NCBI GenBank assembly: GCA_004794655.1
Contig: SMMW01000518.1
Coordinates: forward strand, 496,001 to 560,000
DNA: 64,000 nucleotides
Origin: Marisa cornuarietis
Lineage: Eukaryota; Mollusca; Gastropoda; Architaenioglossa; Ampullariidae
Direction of reading: 5' to 3'
Positions within the stretch are counted from its first letter, which is position 1. Each line of letters begins with the position of its first letter. A program made the position numbers and the translations under genes. The notes under the pieces are model-generated. The model made no database searches, was not told where the DNA came from, and saw only the letters and a program-made list of their open reading frames with translations. Of this stretch, positions 1-12,049 are shown one piece after another.

Positions 1-29
1 TATATTTATAGATGTACGCGTGCGTGCAC

Positions 30-53
<24 letters not shown>
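30..53. repeat. (GT)n microsatellite
   Basis: An uninterrupted GT run of about 24 bases follows a short GCGT-like lead-in. Confidence 0.95.
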
Positions 54-61
<8 letters not shown>

Positions 62-2794
62 AAATGTTAGGAAATATTGCATCTATACCAAAGAAAATCT
101 GCTTAAGTCTCTGTTCAATGTACTGTAGGCATTTTATTTTGATGGAGTCTTCTGATAAGTTAACCGGTGCAGCATTTATTAGGGATCAACAGGACGCACT
201 TCTCACCTGACAGAGCAAGATACCGTGTCTCACTCGTCAGACAGAGAGAGGAAGAAAAAAGGGGGTCAGAACCGATAAAGACAAGGTGTAGGTCAGGAGT
301 TTCCAGGTGTTGAAGTAACAAGAAGCCAAAGTTGCAACGACCCGCCGCCACCTGTCACTGACCGAAAAAGGTTAACATAAGACGACTGTAGGTTCGAGAC
401 CCCCCCCCTCCCATTCATCGCTCTTTCCCGTTTGGGAAGGAGGAGGGGGTGGGAAGGATCTGGTAACGTATGGGGTTGGAACTGTCAGTACATTCTGTTG
501 CAGCTGCTGCTCTGTTGGTCGCACTTCTATCTAGGCTGAACTTCGGTAAACATATCACAGTTTTATAATAATAATAACCCTGATGCTTTAAATAAACAAA
601 AGCTGCAGGGCCTCTGGTTGAACAAAAACCTGCAGGCTGCTCACGATAAACCATACAGGCTACTACTCACTGATAAGCGATAGCGAGTGAATAACTTTCA
701 GCAACAGCCTCGGACTGACGACACTGAAGAAGAAAAAAATTGTGCGCACACCCACTATATACACACACAACCCATAAGCAGAAATATTAACGTTCAGTAA
801 TTAACTTGATAATAAATTGGTATGGAAGATGCATGAATGAAAAAGTAAATTATGTAAAAGAAACTAAGCATAAAAAGAGTTTTCATGAATTGTTTTGGAG
901 CAGTATTCTTGTACCACTACGAAAGGACAGCAAGGGGCGCCGACACCGTGACATCAGTGCGGAAGGAGCGTGTTCCCCCCCCACACACACCCTCCACCTG
1001 TGACAACTACCCGGCCAAGACCTGCATGGGCGCCTGCTTGGAATTATATGTTAAAGTGCGAAAAGTGAAAAGTGGTTGTCTTTTCGAGAGGATTATTCTA
1101 CGCAGAAAGAGTTGGGACGAAAGAGTCTTCCACCCGCATATTCAACAAAGAGCAAACGTCCGAACGTTGACTAAAGGGAGCTGACCCTCCCCTGGGCGGG
1201 GGGGGGGAGGGGGTAGGACTTCGATCCTCGGCGATGAACGCAATGGCGACAAACTGCAAGTTCGTTAATGTGTGAGACGGACCGGGGCCTTCGGCTTAGT
1301 TTGCGGGGCCGGTAGACGAGAGACATCGAAGTGTTGATCGATGTTTAGAGAGACTGTGTGGGGGAGAGAGTGGACTATTTATTGTAGTAGGTTAAAATAA
1401 GTTTGTGTTGAGTAAGGAGAGATGTGTTTTTCTTTGGTTTTTATGTCATGCACGACCTGGCTTAGAAAAACGAAAAGTTAAACGAAATTTCATAAAAAGA
1501 GAGAAAAAAATCAACAAAGTCAGAATAACATTAACCCAGTTTTATTGGGGGTGGGGTGGGAGGGGGCGAGAATACACGCGGACAGCCCACGTGCAGTTGT
1601 TGAGTTGTTTGTAGAAAGAAAGAGCACGCGTCAGTGACTCTGTGTTTGTCTGTGTGGTGTAGAAGTTTGTGCGCATTCCCGACACAAACAAACAACTACA
1701 CTAACTCACAACCACAAAAAACATCCTTCCCCACCACACACGGAGCAAGCGGGTGAGCTGCAAAGAAAAGAAAAAAAAAACCCCGACAGACAGAATGGCA
1801 TCAGTAGTAATCCCAGCATTGACGTCCCCTTTCCTTACATATTACCGGTTCTTTGACATGTTTCGATAGAGTGACAGGTCGCTGACCGCCTGTGTTCGAT
1901 AGAATTCCTCTCCTGCAACGCGATGCAGCAAGAAACTACCACAACCACTACAGCAGTGGCTATACAGCGAAACCGTCCTTTGGGTTGCAGCGCCAGTAAA
2001 AGTGCATGGCGGCCGAGTAACAGCGAGACCTTTAGATACCTGTAGTAGTAGTTGTAATAATAAAAAGTGAACATTTTTCCAGATTCGTTCAGATACCTTG
2101 AACACTTGAAAGCTTCTAAACTCTAGGGCTAACAGCAAGTTTCCTAGCAAGCGAACAAATGTCAGGGTCAAATGTCAGAATCCTCTTTGAGCTTGGGTTG
2201 CCATATTCACTACATTTCAAATGAAATACATTCTGGGATAATTTTCTCTGTGCAGCTGGTGAGGTTACTGATATAACCACCCAAAGCCTTGCGACATTGC
2301 ATAGCTCCTGCAAAAGCAAAAAGCCAAAAAATCATCTATTCTTTCCCTCACCCATGGCAGGTACACAAAATTCAGTCTCTGCCGGAACTTAAACTGCACA
2401 TTGCGCTAGCGGTGGCCTTGGAGACCAAGCCAGGCTGTAAATAGTTTCCTGATCATGTAGAATTATCTCCGGACAGTATATTCGAGGTCCCTACTTCAAC
2501 CCCACTCCACCCCCTCTCCCACGAAGCAATTACTGCTTTACAAGATGATAGTCAAGGACTGGTTTTCAAAACATGTTATGGAGGTGTTCAGGTGTGCAGT
2601 GTAGAAGTCGCTGCTCGTCTTTGGTTATTACTGGGTCAGCAAGCAGCAAGGAGGACCATAACAATAATAAAACCTTCACGAAGCATGCACACTGCTTACA
2701 CTGCGAGTAGCCGAGAAATGGACGACCCCATTTAAAGAGAGTGGCGAGACGGCTGGTCTTCTGCTCACGACCTGAGAGAAAGAGAATGGTTGAC
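54..2794. other. No gene recognised; G-rich tracts
   Basis: No open frame here resembles a known protein. Two G-rich tracts stand out: 1198-1213, a run of Gs broken by one A, and 1547-1566, four G runs separated by single bases. Purine-rich spacers and short A runs make up much of the rest. Confidence 0.6.
1547..1566 (+). other. G-quadruplex motif
   Basis: Four runs of 5, 4, 3 and 5 Gs are separated by single T, T and A bases. This fits the intramolecular G-quadruplex rule with one-base loops, the most stable class. Function is unknown and no gene start is visible beside it. Confidence 0.6.
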
Positions 2795-3010
2795 AAGATA
2801 GGGTAATAAAGAAAGTGTGTGTGAGAGAGAGAGGAGGAGGAGGAGGAATAATGCAGAGAGGCTCCTCTCTCCCGACCTTGGTGAACTGTGCAAGCTGGCA
2901 AGATAGGACAATAAGGAAAGACTGAGAGAGAGAGTGAGGAGGAGGAGGAGGAGGAGGAGTAATGCTGAGAGGCTCCTCTCTCCCGACCTTGGTGAACTGT
3001 GCAAGCTGGC
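2795..3010. repeat. Tandem duplication, ~105/111-bp units
   Basis: Unit 1 is 2795-2899 and unit 2 is 2900-3010. Each has an AAGATAGG start, a GA/GGA purine tract and an almost identical end reading GAGAGGCTCCTCTCTCCCG followed by a shared stretch ending CAAGCTGGC. The length difference comes from the (GGA)n tract. The end segment contains a small palindrome (GAGAGG/CCTCTC). Open frames on the minus strand are Ser/Leu/Pro low-complexity products of this repeat. Confidence 0.85.
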
Positions 3011-3624
3011 TGTAACAGCTGTGTTGACAACAGACCTGAGCTTGAATCACAACTGACCTACAAAGCGACATTAATGTGCCGGGGGGGGGGAGGGTGAGGC
3101 CGAGTATAATATCTTCTATAGTGCAGGAGATCTGCGTACAACATGAAAGAGCGACGCAGTCGGACAAAACAAAAACAACAACACATCGTAAACATCGATG
3201 AAAAAAAGGTTGCGTTGTTAGCATCAAGAGGACCGGACAAAGCCACCATTAGCAATGATAATTTTTCTTATTAAGAAAAAGAAGAAATGAAAACAAAAGT
3301 GTTGTCCAGTCTCGAGAATGCTGTAACGGTAACACGCAAAATGGAATCGATTTCGATCTTTTGCGTTGCATTTCACCTGCTTGGACGGCGCGCAGAAAAC
3401 GAACACAATGATATAAGATTAACAGCTGCATTAACGCAGACAGAGATATTCGAAGTATTTTGTATGAAGTGGGTGTAAAAAAAATTTTTTTAATGGGCAA
3501 ATGTTTAACCCGTTTACGTAACCAAAACTGCGTGTAGGTACAAGGAGATACATGTCTGAAAGTCAACCTCGAATCGTTAAACCTTCAGTGACTTTTATGT
3601 CGGAACCTAATAGGGAGAAACGAG
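3011..3624. other. No gene recognised
   Basis: This contains a G run at about 3080-3089 and an A/T-rich segment near 3480. Both strands have open frames over 3249-3566, but none shows a recognisable domain. Confidence 0.5.
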
Positions 3625-3801
3625 TTAAAGGTGTACTATAGTAAGCAACATTTCTTTTTTAAATCATGTGGTACTGTTTTCCGAAATCTGGGTGAATTCT
3701 CGAAATTCACGTCTGTAAAGATGATCGTACACAGAAAGAGGTTACGTGACGTCTGTACTTCGGTTACAGGAAAAAGTTTTTTTGCTGTAGTAGACCTTTA
3801 A
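3625..3801. mobile_element. Candidate TTAA-flanked small inverted-repeat element
   Basis: The 177-bp segment begins TTAAAGGTGTACTATAG and ends, read on the other strand, TTAAAGGTCTACTACAG. The two ends are imperfect inverted repeats (about 17 of 21 positions) and TTAA is present at both borders. TTAA target sites are typical of piggyBac- and Kolobok-type DNA transposons, so this may be a non-autonomous relative. No coding capacity is present. The class is an inference; a chance short inverted repeat is the alternative. Confidence 0.45.
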
Positions 3802-4568
3802 GAGATGTTGAGAAGGAGTAGAGTTACATTTGGCAGACGTGGGATCGGAGATACTAAGTCCTTGAAAAAAAAAGAGGCCATTTTTCGAGTAACGCAGATT
3901 GGGCTGCCGTCCTACATGGCAGGCAGACATTATAGTGACCTTGGCTGGTCGGCCATACTGTTTACGTGTAGCGCAACTGCGTAGAATAATGTGTCAGTCT
4001 CAAAGTTGTCCGAGTAACTGGCTATGTTTGCCCTAGGAAACAGACACCCCGCCAGCTACTACCCTCAACAAAACCAAAAAAAAAAAATCGTCCTCGTGCT
4101 ATTACGTCATCTGAATCACCCGGGTAGACTGCTACGGTTACCTTAAAGTCAATGTTAAGGGCACGCACCCGTTGAATATACTGTACCATAGTGGTGTCTA
4201 TTGTTACGCAATTTTTTAACGGGTAGAAATTACTTTTTACTGTTGAATAAAAGCTGATACCTCACCTCTCCAACGAAATAATCTTCTTACGTTTCAACGG
4301 AACTGTTTTATCTCTACACTTGATATTTTTGTTGAAATTTATTCTTTTTTGTTGCCTGTGTGTAAAGAGATGTTTTACTGAGCAGGGAGATCAGAGGTGG
4401 CTTGGGCTCTAGACTGACCTTCTGCCCTAATAGGACTTTTTCGATTTTAGTCTTTTATTTATTTTTTATCTATTATTTTTTTCAGCTAGGACATGATGAC
4501 AAGTTTTCTCCTGGCGTCAGTCTTCGCGTCTGATGGCTGTCAATACAGCAAGGCGCACGATATCGTTT
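3802..4568. other. No gene recognised
   Basis: Mixed A/T-rich sequence with an A run near 4077-4087. Open frames are short and featureless. Confidence 0.5.
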
Positions 4569-4591
4569 GTGTGTGTGTGTGTGTGTGTGTG
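4569..4591. repeat. (GT)n microsatellite
   Basis: An uninterrupted GT run of about 23 bases. Confidence 0.95.
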
Positions 4592-4984
4592 CTATCCAAA
4601 ACAGAGGCCTTTAGATAACTAATAAAAGGCAGAGAGAAGAAGAATTTAAGTACAAGAGGGGCATTACACAGTCAACAACTGACTGGAGCAACGAAAACTG
4701 TAACATAGGTTAAGGGTCAGCGATGAGGTTGGGAGGGAGGCTTGTGGAGGGGGAGGGGGGCTGGTCCCGCGCCTGCAAACCTTCAGGTACTTTAATTACC
4801 TTTAATCTCGCTAAGCACTTACCTCTACAGCTGGCAGATCTAGGTCACATAAAGTGCAAGGTCGGATGCCAACGAAAAATAAATGCAAAAAAAACCCCAA
4901 AAACCTAGCGTTACCTGCGGTTTGTTCTGTTGAAGCTTAATGCTGTAAACACCTTGCGGCATTTTGCATGACTCCGGTGGATGG

Positions 4985-5012
4985 CAGGGAGGGAGGGAGG
5001 GAGGGAGGGAGG
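4985..5012. repeat. (GGGA)n microsatellite
   Basis: Seven GGGA-type units in a row. The regular G3 runs with one-base spacers also fit a G-quadruplex motif on the plus strand. Confidence 0.9.
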
Positions 5013-5281
5013 CACTGATATAGATACATGCACACATACAGACATACGCTTATTCATTCAACATGCATACATTTAGGCCGTTTGGACTGAGAATTAGAGG
5101 TGGGAGAAGACAACCCTGCAGATAAAGCAGAAGATGACCGCATCTACCCATCTACTTACTTACCTACACATCAACCACACACCTGATTACCTACCCATAT
5201 GCCTGACATTGCGTGTGCTTGTATTTTTGCATGCTTATCTCTTGTAATAGTGTGAATGGGGGAGATACAAGGCATGACAGC

Positions 5282-5325
5282 TGTGTGTGTGTGTGAGTGT
5301 GTGTGCGTGTGCGTGTGTGTGAGTG

Positions 5326-5358
<33 letters not shown>
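5282..5358. repeat. GT-rich microsatellite with AGTG and CGTG interruptions
   Basis: About 77 bases of GT repeats are interrupted by GAGT and GCGT variants. The Cys/Val-rich and His/Thr-rich open frames on the two strands are read-through of this repeat and are not genes. Confidence 0.95.
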
Positions 5359-7460
5359 CGTAATAGTGGGAGTGGGAGGAGGATGGGGAGAGATGCCAGA
5401 CATATCCTGCTTCAAAGGCCATTACTCTGGTAAATGTTTTTCATGTTTGGCAAGCTACTTTCCTTCCTTCTTTCCACAAGATCCCCCACCCCTCCTACTT
5501 CTCTCTTGGAACGCAGCACGTTCCACCATGCACGTGCTATATTCACTAGCTTGTTTCAGACCTATTCAGCTTAGTGTTTATTTATTTGAGTAGTGTACGT
5601 GGCTCCAATGTTTTGGTTATGAACGGCTGTACCGTGTCCGGAGCTTCGCTTGTGAGGGGCAGGACCTCAATCATCACATCTACACCACCACCGCCACCAC
5701 CAACTTCCTTTACCTACTTCCCTTACACTCATTAAAGAAGTGAAGCTGAAACCATGGATATTACACAAACGTGGAGCCTCCGGTGTGTCTACTACCTAAG
5801 TCCGAGAGGTTTTTGATTTTTAGCGTCTAGAGATAGCAAAAACCTCTAGTGCAGATTTCTTGTCTGTTATTTCTACGGTCTCTGTGATTTGCATAAAAAT
5901 CAATGTTTTCTGCCAAGAATAACTTGCAGGCATGGGGGGGGGGAGAGATAACAAGCAGACGGGAACACAATGCAGTGAACTTTCGGAAGAAAATTCTCTC
6001 CTCCTGGACCCAACAGGGGTCAACCATCCCTATTTCCCTTCCCTCCGATTTTTGAATGGTAAAAGGGACCAAACGTGGGGGTGTAACTGAACTTCAGTTC
6101 GTCGTGGTGAAAAAGGTACGATGTGACGTCACAGCTGCCACGGATATCACTTCCGGTGCTGCGTAGTGCGTCTGCTGCTGATGTCATGTCGGAGTTTTGT
6201 CCCTTTGAAGTACTATACCTGCTCAAGCTTTTTTTCCTCCCTCTGTCACTCCCAAGTACTGGGATCAACTCATCCTTTCAACTTCTTCTTGGCTGGACGT
6301 ATCCTGTCAACTGTGTGACTGAACATATTAGCCAAGAAAAATGATCGTCGCGTATTCGACAATTAATGTGTCCGGTTAAGAAGCCAAGAAAGCTCCCTAA
6401 AAAAGTGACACATTCATGCAGGCTAGTATTTCACCGAACTTGAGGACACACACTGCGCTATAACAGCAAACAACACTTTCTTTTTCTTTTGCGACCACCG
6501 ATCATTCACTCACTCAGCTCTGAACATTTGACCAAATACCATCACCTCGCCCATCCTTTCTCTATGTCAGCATCCTGCTAACCTGTGTCTGGTGACCTAG
6601 CAAAGCTACTCGCTCGGTATATGTCGTGTGGCTGCTCACATGACTGTGTAAATATGGGAGGTTGTTGTATGAATGGGTGCGAGGGCAGGATGACGTGTGT
6701 AGAGGAAGGTTTAGTGTTGAAGCACAAGGGACTGGTACGGGCTCTGTGTCTGCGGATTCTTGTTCGAAGGAGACGGTGGGCCATGACAAGCTGCCAGCCT
6801 GCTCTGGAAATTATCATCATAGATCGATAATCTTGGTGTGTTCTGCATCTAGGGTGTGTCTTGTGGTTATCTTTCAACCTCATAGTCGATGTTGAGGAAA
6901 TTAGGTTCTGGCTGTTGAGCCAGCGGTCACGTCTGTTTTTAGCTGTAGGAGAAGTGTAATGAAATGTAAACTAATTTACCGACTGACACCGAAGGGGTTA
7001 AAGTCAGGCAATTAACCACTCGCTCCCGCTCCGGCAAGTTTCGACAGTGACGTGCCCCTGTTTGCTGCTGATGCTTCTCCACCTGCGGTCGACGAATATT
7101 TACACGAGTGCAGCTTGTCATATATGTCTGCATACAGTTTTTCTTTTAAAAAAAAATCCCCGTTGCCAGGACAATAAAAGCGCGGCATTAATATAAACGT
7201 TGTGTTAATCGCGTTATTCTCCTTCAGGGAGCGGCGTGCTTGACGGAGGGTCTACACTTAGTATTCCGTCATCCCTCCCTACCTTACGGCACTCAGCACG
7301 GGGGTCACGTGACGCACCACTTCATGGGAACCTTTGCGGCTGAAGCTCTTTGCTTTGATCATTAGAGTGACAGAAACAAACTGGCAGGCAGACAGAGATA
7401 CACAGCATGCTGAGACGGATTTTTATGTTCTATTACCGATTAAGATAAAGTTTTGCGTCC
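5359..7460. other. No gene recognised
   Basis: Both strands have overlapping open frames at 5820-6340 and 6562-6895, but none shows a known domain, a signal peptide with a plausible mature part, or consistent codon choice. A G run lies at 5935-5943. The stretch 7090-7330 is richer in CG and contains no promoter motif that I can support. Confidence 0.5.
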
Positions 7461-7520
7461 TTGTGTGTGTGTGTGTGTTCGTATGTGTTTGTGTGAATCT
7501 GTGTGAGTGTGTCTAAGTGC
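7461..7520. repeat. GT-rich microsatellite
   Basis: Interrupted GT repeat with TTGT, GAAT and GAGT variants, about 60 bases. Confidence 0.85.
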
Positions 7521-7617
7521 GCGAGTGTGTATAAAAAGCATTTTTAAAACTTTATCGTGCGTGTTCACTTTTGGCCGCCATTTCGCGCGCGCAAACATAC
7601 AATAACCACCACCATCA

Positions 7618-7849
7618 AAACACACACATGCACACAGAACACCAATCACAGCACACACACACACACACAGTAATCACAACCACACCACAAAACACCAATA
7701 CCCACTACATTGCATAGCGCGCGCGCACACACACACACAGAACAAACAAATCACTACTTCATGACAAAGCACCACACAAACACACACACGCACGCACGCA
7801 CGCACGCACAAAACAAATATCACCACAGCACACGAAACATCCACCACAG

Positions 7850-7889
<40 letters not shown>

Positions 7890-8143
7890 GTAACCATCCC
7901 TACACCTCAAAATACACACGCACAAAGAACACACGCGCACGCATATGCATACACACACATACACACACACATCAGCTACTAACACACCACAGAACACACA
8001 TTAGCACCTACCCGCCTCACACACACAACTAACCACACAATAAAACGCACACATGCACGCGCGCACCCACCTGCCCACGCTCTCTCTCTCACACACACAC
8101 GCACACACTCACACACACACACGCACGCACACACACACACACA
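7618..8143. repeat. CA-rich compound repeat block
   Basis: About 525 bases are mostly CA dinucleotides, in four-base CGCA units (7789-7808), a clean (CA)n run (7853-7887), GCGC patches (7718-7727) and short spacers of the ACCAC type. The spacers look like degenerate copies of one another, which suggests growth by slippage plus repeated duplication. His/Thr and Val/Cys frames across it are artefacts. Confidence 0.9.
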
Positions 8144-9230
8144 CTGACTAGACATAGGTTTTTCCACTTAGCGTCTCGAGGCACACCTGCAGTACAGATG
8201 TCATCAGCCAGTGACTTTTTGGCGAGGTACCGGTATTACCTAGTAATACCCGACGAGGGCTGTAACGTGTATGTGTATCTGATATGTGCAACATTATGGG
8301 TTATATCTAGTCACAATTAAGGTCATGGCAGTAAAATCCTGTTTTACTGGGAAGGGAACTCTTAGAATTTGTTTTCCACACGTGTTATTCCCTCTTGTTA
8401 CACAAACAGTGAAGAGACTGACACACGAAGTACGCTTTTCTTGGAAAATAACAAACGGTGGAAAGTAAACGACTTTTCTTGAATTTTAATCATCAAATTC
8501 CTCGATATGTGTCAAGGTATTTGCTAACACGGGGAGCCACGTGATTATCTAAGTTTTGTCTTAAGACTCCTTTCAACAAACCCCAAAAGCATCGCTAATT
8601 ATCTCAATATATTTTCGGGAAGGGGAAAGCTCTAAAGTACGAAGAATATTGCGCAGAAAAATAAATCTAGGCTAAAATTGCTCCTCGCGGTTCAAGAGGG
8701 GTGAAACAGCAGGCGAGAATTAATCTTGTTGTTTAAACTTCTTTTAATAAAATCTTCCATTTAATCAGTTGTTTTTTTTACATTCCTGTTATTTTCAAGC
8801 CTTAGCTCCCTCTGTCTACAAGTTTTCTTGAATCACCCACCCCCTTTCTCTTTTCACATGATTCCTTTTGTCCTGATGCGTGGCTGTCAATCTGATTTCC
8901 AAACTCTCCAAACCTATTTAATAAATGGTAGAGAAGAAATTCAAAATTTTAAAGTGATTTCGAATCTACATCATGTTGTCCGAATTTGTATTTTATACTT
9001 TCTAAATAAGCACTTTGCATGTTTCTAATCTTCGCGTTTTCATGTCGGACGACATTGTACGTGGGAAAGATGGGAAAGATTTTTTTTTATTGCAGCCTGA
9101 AGATTGTGAGAGATCCCTGAACACGTGTGGTATCGACACGGGGCTGTTCCGGGTGGAGGGGGGAAATCGGTGTTTTTTTCCGAGCCACCAACTCACTCAG
9201 ACTAGACACTAGATCAAAGCAAAGTACGCA
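8144..9230. other. No gene recognised
   Basis: A/T-rich in 8460-9010, with no domain, RNA gene or repeat that I can name. A poly(T) run lies near 9081. Confidence 0.5.
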
Positions 9231-9365
9231 GTCGGCCATGTATAACAGGCATCAGTAAAAGAAAGCGTGCCCAAGACGAAATCTGAACCCAGGACAGTCA
9301 ATTCTCACTATATAATATTGGTAACAGATTGATTCTAACAGTTGTACCACCGAACTGGCCGGCGT
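9231..9365 (-). mobile_element. tRNA-derived SINE, family B, head and body
   Basis: Read on the minus strand the copy starts near 9365 with an A-box-like TTCGGTGGTACAAC (about 9341-9355) and has a B-box-like GGGTTCAGATTTC (9278-9290), as in a pol III tRNA promoter. The following body (TCGTCTTGGGCACGC and a CCTGTTATACATGGCCG block) is shared with the copy at 34.6-34.7 kb. The 3' tail seen in the other copies is missing here, so this copy is 3'-truncated or its tail has decayed. Confidence 0.6.
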
Positions 9366-10108
9366 TGTTCCGGTCTAAAATCTCCTGCACGATGGAGCTG
9401 CGAGCAGGATATTCAAAGAGGTCATTTCCTGAAAGAACCCTTTAAGGAGCCAGACCAGAAACATTGAGGAAGACTTGGTTTTGACTGGCTGATTGGGTGA
9501 GTTGGTGAGTTATTTGTTTAGCTAGGTCGAGGGGAGGGGGGGGGGCTAAGTGGGAAGAAAAGGAAGGGGGAAGATTTTAGAGGAATCGCGCTTTGTCGGT
9601 TCCCAGTCGTTTGACTTGGTGTCAGCCATGTTGACAGATTCCCAGATTCCCAGCTACATTAGACACCTGCTTTCTTCACTTTCTTCGCGCTTCATAACAT
9701 TTTCACGCTGAATTTCTTCAGCTTTTGTACTGTCGAAGAGGTTTAGAGTAGGCCTAGATTACAAAAATAAGCCAGGTTACCTTCGACGAGAAATATTCTT
9801 ACTCCTCATTGACTTTGAGACATGAAGGTTTCTTTATTCTAATTCTACTTATCTCATTTCCTCTTTCTCTCTCTTTGGACCTTTAAGTGATCCTGTAGGT
9901 ATGCATATTTGTATGTGAGTGAATGCTCAGGTGTTTACATGTGTGTGTATATATATATATCTAGTACGTGTACATCTCTATAACTTTGTGACAACTTACA
10001 GATAACGCGCCTGCGTAGTCACTCCAGCAACCCAGTGGTCGTAGCACTTGGTGATGTAGTTATTTCCTCCAAACACTCGAGCCTTCCTTCCAATGTGCGC
10101 TATCTTCT
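9366..10108. other. No gene recognised; short TA run
   Basis: This holds a G run at about 9535-9543 and a short TATA repeat at 9949-9960. No coding signal was recognised. Confidence 0.5.
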
Positions 10109-10200
10109 CTCGTCAGCTTTTCCTCCGACTGTTATCGTCCCTCGTCACTTTCCACCGGGCGTTATCGTCCCTCGTCAATCTTCGCTGAGAGTTATCTTCA
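10109..10200 (+). repeat. Degenerate ~30-bp tandem repeat, three units
   Basis: Units at 10109, 10141 and 10171 each begin CTCGTCA and carry a GTTATCGTCC-like end. Unit lengths are 32, 30 and 30 bases. A 117-codon open frame (10035-10388) runs through it and gives an internally repetitive VIVPR-type peptide; I do not regard it as a gene because no domain is visible. Confidence 0.7.
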
Positions 10201-10413
10201 CTTGTCCCTCTCCTCTCTCCTCGACACTTGAAAGTCGTTTACAGGGCTGTACGTGTGTTTCACGAACCCTGACCTGCAGCGAGAAGATCTTAGCAGCAAC
10301 ATCAGCACTAACAAGAATAAGTTATCGGCCTCCCTTTATTGAGGTGGTATCGGATAACTGGTCCGTAAAGGCAACCAAACATAAATAAATGAATTAAAAA
10401 CCCACCACGAAAT

Positions 10414-10515
10414 TGTTTATTCTGTGTTCACGTGAATACAGACAAGTGACCTTTTGTGCATTTAAGTTTGGTTTCCTTCTTTCCTTCCTTCTTCCTTCTT
10501 TCATTATTGTTTTCC
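10414..10515 (+). repeat. Dispersed duplication, copy 1 (~100 bp)
   Basis: This segment (TGTTTATTCTGTGTTCACGTG, then a CAGACAAGTGACC core and a TTCC/TTTC tract) reappears at 11630-11725 with a few substitutions. The two copies are direct repeats 1.2 kb apart. It leads into the long polypyrimidine tract. Confidence 0.8.
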
Positions 10516-10803
10516 CTCTTTCTCCCTCTTTTTCTTTTTCCTGTTTTTTTTTTCTTGCTTTCTTTCTTTTATGTTACTTCTTTCTTTTTTCGTTCTTCCG
10601 CCTTTCCTATTTTATTTTTTTTTTAGCTTTCTCCTTTATAATTTCCTGTTTTCTTTTATTTCGTTCCTTCTTGTTTGATTTTCTTTCTGTTCTTTTTCTT
10701 CTTTGTTTCCTTTTCTAATCTTATTTCTCTCTTTTTGCTTTTTCTCTTTCTTTTTATTTCTTTTTCATTCATTTTCTCTTTCCTTTCTTCCTTCTTTCTT
10801 TCT
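10465..10803 (+). repeat. Polypyrimidine tract (~340 bp)
   Basis: The plus strand is almost all T and C with TTCC, TTTC and TTTTC motifs. Such tracts can form intramolecular triplexes (H-DNA). The Phe/Leu/Ser-rich hydrophobic open frame across it is a by-product of the base composition. Confidence 0.9.
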
Positions 10804-10808
10804 TGTTG

Positions 10809-11553
10809 CTAGATATTCAACGTTCCTAGTTTCATCAGTTGGAAAGGACAATGCAGTCTGCTACGACAGTGACAATTGTGCAGACTGTGCAGGAAGTTAA
10901 TTCCAATTTTCTGCTCGGCCAATAATTTCTCAAGAGTCCGAGGTTCTCTAGAGCTCGGTTCTATCACTCGCGGCAAATAATCCTAATGTAAAATAAGTTT
11001 TCACAATAGCAGGCAGCTCTACAGGCGAGAACTTTGCGCTATTCATGTGATTCTTTCCCCGCGAAATTCTCGCAGCCTGCATCAAGTGCAAACCACATCG
11101 AACAACAATAACGGGTCGTGTGCGGCGGTATAACCGCGAATTTCGCAAAAAAGCTCTTTCTGGTCTTCTGCCCAATCTTTACCAAAGACCGACGTGAGTG
11201 GTTGAATATAATTATCGACTGCATCGAACAAAAAATTGTGCCACATCAGTGCCGAGAGGTCAGGTACTAAGAACACTCGTGAATCTGCGGAACAAATCGT
11301 CAGCTTAGAGCCTCTCACCTCGAAACAACGCGTCTTTGCCGTCTGAAAACAATGTGCTTAGCACCCTCGATATCCCCCCCCCCCACATGTCTGCTTGTAC
11401 TCATGCATTACTATGTTGGCCGTCAGTATTTAAAAAAAAAAAAAAAAAACGATCAGTGCGGGAACTTTTAAACGAGCTGATGTATGTACTAGCGGACTAG
11501 CCTCTGAGGTGACCAATTCACCAACTGTATCTACTGATGCTGGGAATGTGTGT
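10809..11553. other. No gene recognised; poly(A) run
   Basis: An 18-base A run lies at 11432-11449 and a C run at about 11376-11384. Three overlapping minus-strand frames at 10948-11318 show no known domain. Confidence 0.5.
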
Positions 11554-11554
11554 G

Positions 11555-11585
<31 letters not shown>
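11554..11585. repeat. (GA)n microsatellite
   Basis: A GA run of about 32 bases with one GGGA interruption. Confidence 0.9.
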
Positions 11586-11588
<3 letters not shown>

Positions 11589-11629
11589 TATTTCAACATG
11601 TATATGTGTGTATTATTTCTTGTGTATCA

Positions 11630-11725
11630 TGTTTATTGTGTTCACGTGAATGCAGACAAGTGACCTATTGTGCGTGTAGGTTTGGTTTCTTTCCTTCCTT
11701 CTTCCTTCTTTCATTATTGTTTCCC
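11630..11725 (+). repeat. Dispersed duplication, copy 2
   Basis: Second copy of the segment at 10414-10515, about 96 bases long, sharing the CACGTGAAT and CAGACAAGTGACC core and the pyrimidine tail. The long polypyrimidine expansion that follows copy 1 is absent. Confidence 0.8.
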
Positions 11726-11903
11726 ATCATGTATATGTATGAATTACTGTTAATACGAGCACTATCTGGAATTGCTTTGTGGATAAAGCTGTATTTTCAT
11801 TGTACTGTACGTCTTCGTGATAGCGAGCTTTTACCTACAGGTCACGAAAGGGTCACTTCAACCTTTTCGTTGCAGCTGTTGGAAACGTTGCGACACAACG
11901 GAT

Positions 11904-12049
11904 TTAAAGGTCTAGTGGGGCTCACTTTTAAATAACAGGTCAAGGTCAGTTCAAGAAAGTCTTTGCCCACCCCACCTTAAAGGTCTTGTGGGGTTCACTT
12001 TTGAATAACAGGTCGAGGTCAGTTCAAGAAAGTCTTTCCCCACCCAACC
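11904..12049 (+). repeat. 73-bp tandem duplication
   Basis: Units 11904-11976 and 11977-12049 are nearly identical. Each begins TTAAAGGTCT[AT]GTGGGG and ends in a CCCACCC stretch. Unit 2 appears to be the left end of a candidate inverted-repeat element that ends at 12318, so the duplication may have copied a transposon end. Confidence 0.85.

Noticed and set aside
2676..3227. 183-codon minus-strand open frame
   Set aside because: It crosses the (GGA)n tandem duplication and is Ser/Pro/Leu low-complexity with an internal repeat matching the DNA units.
10413..10900. Phe/Leu-rich hydrophobic frames that look like membrane proteins
   Set aside because: They result from translating a T/C-only tract. 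The same effect occurs at 30.5, 42.7 and 56.3 kb.
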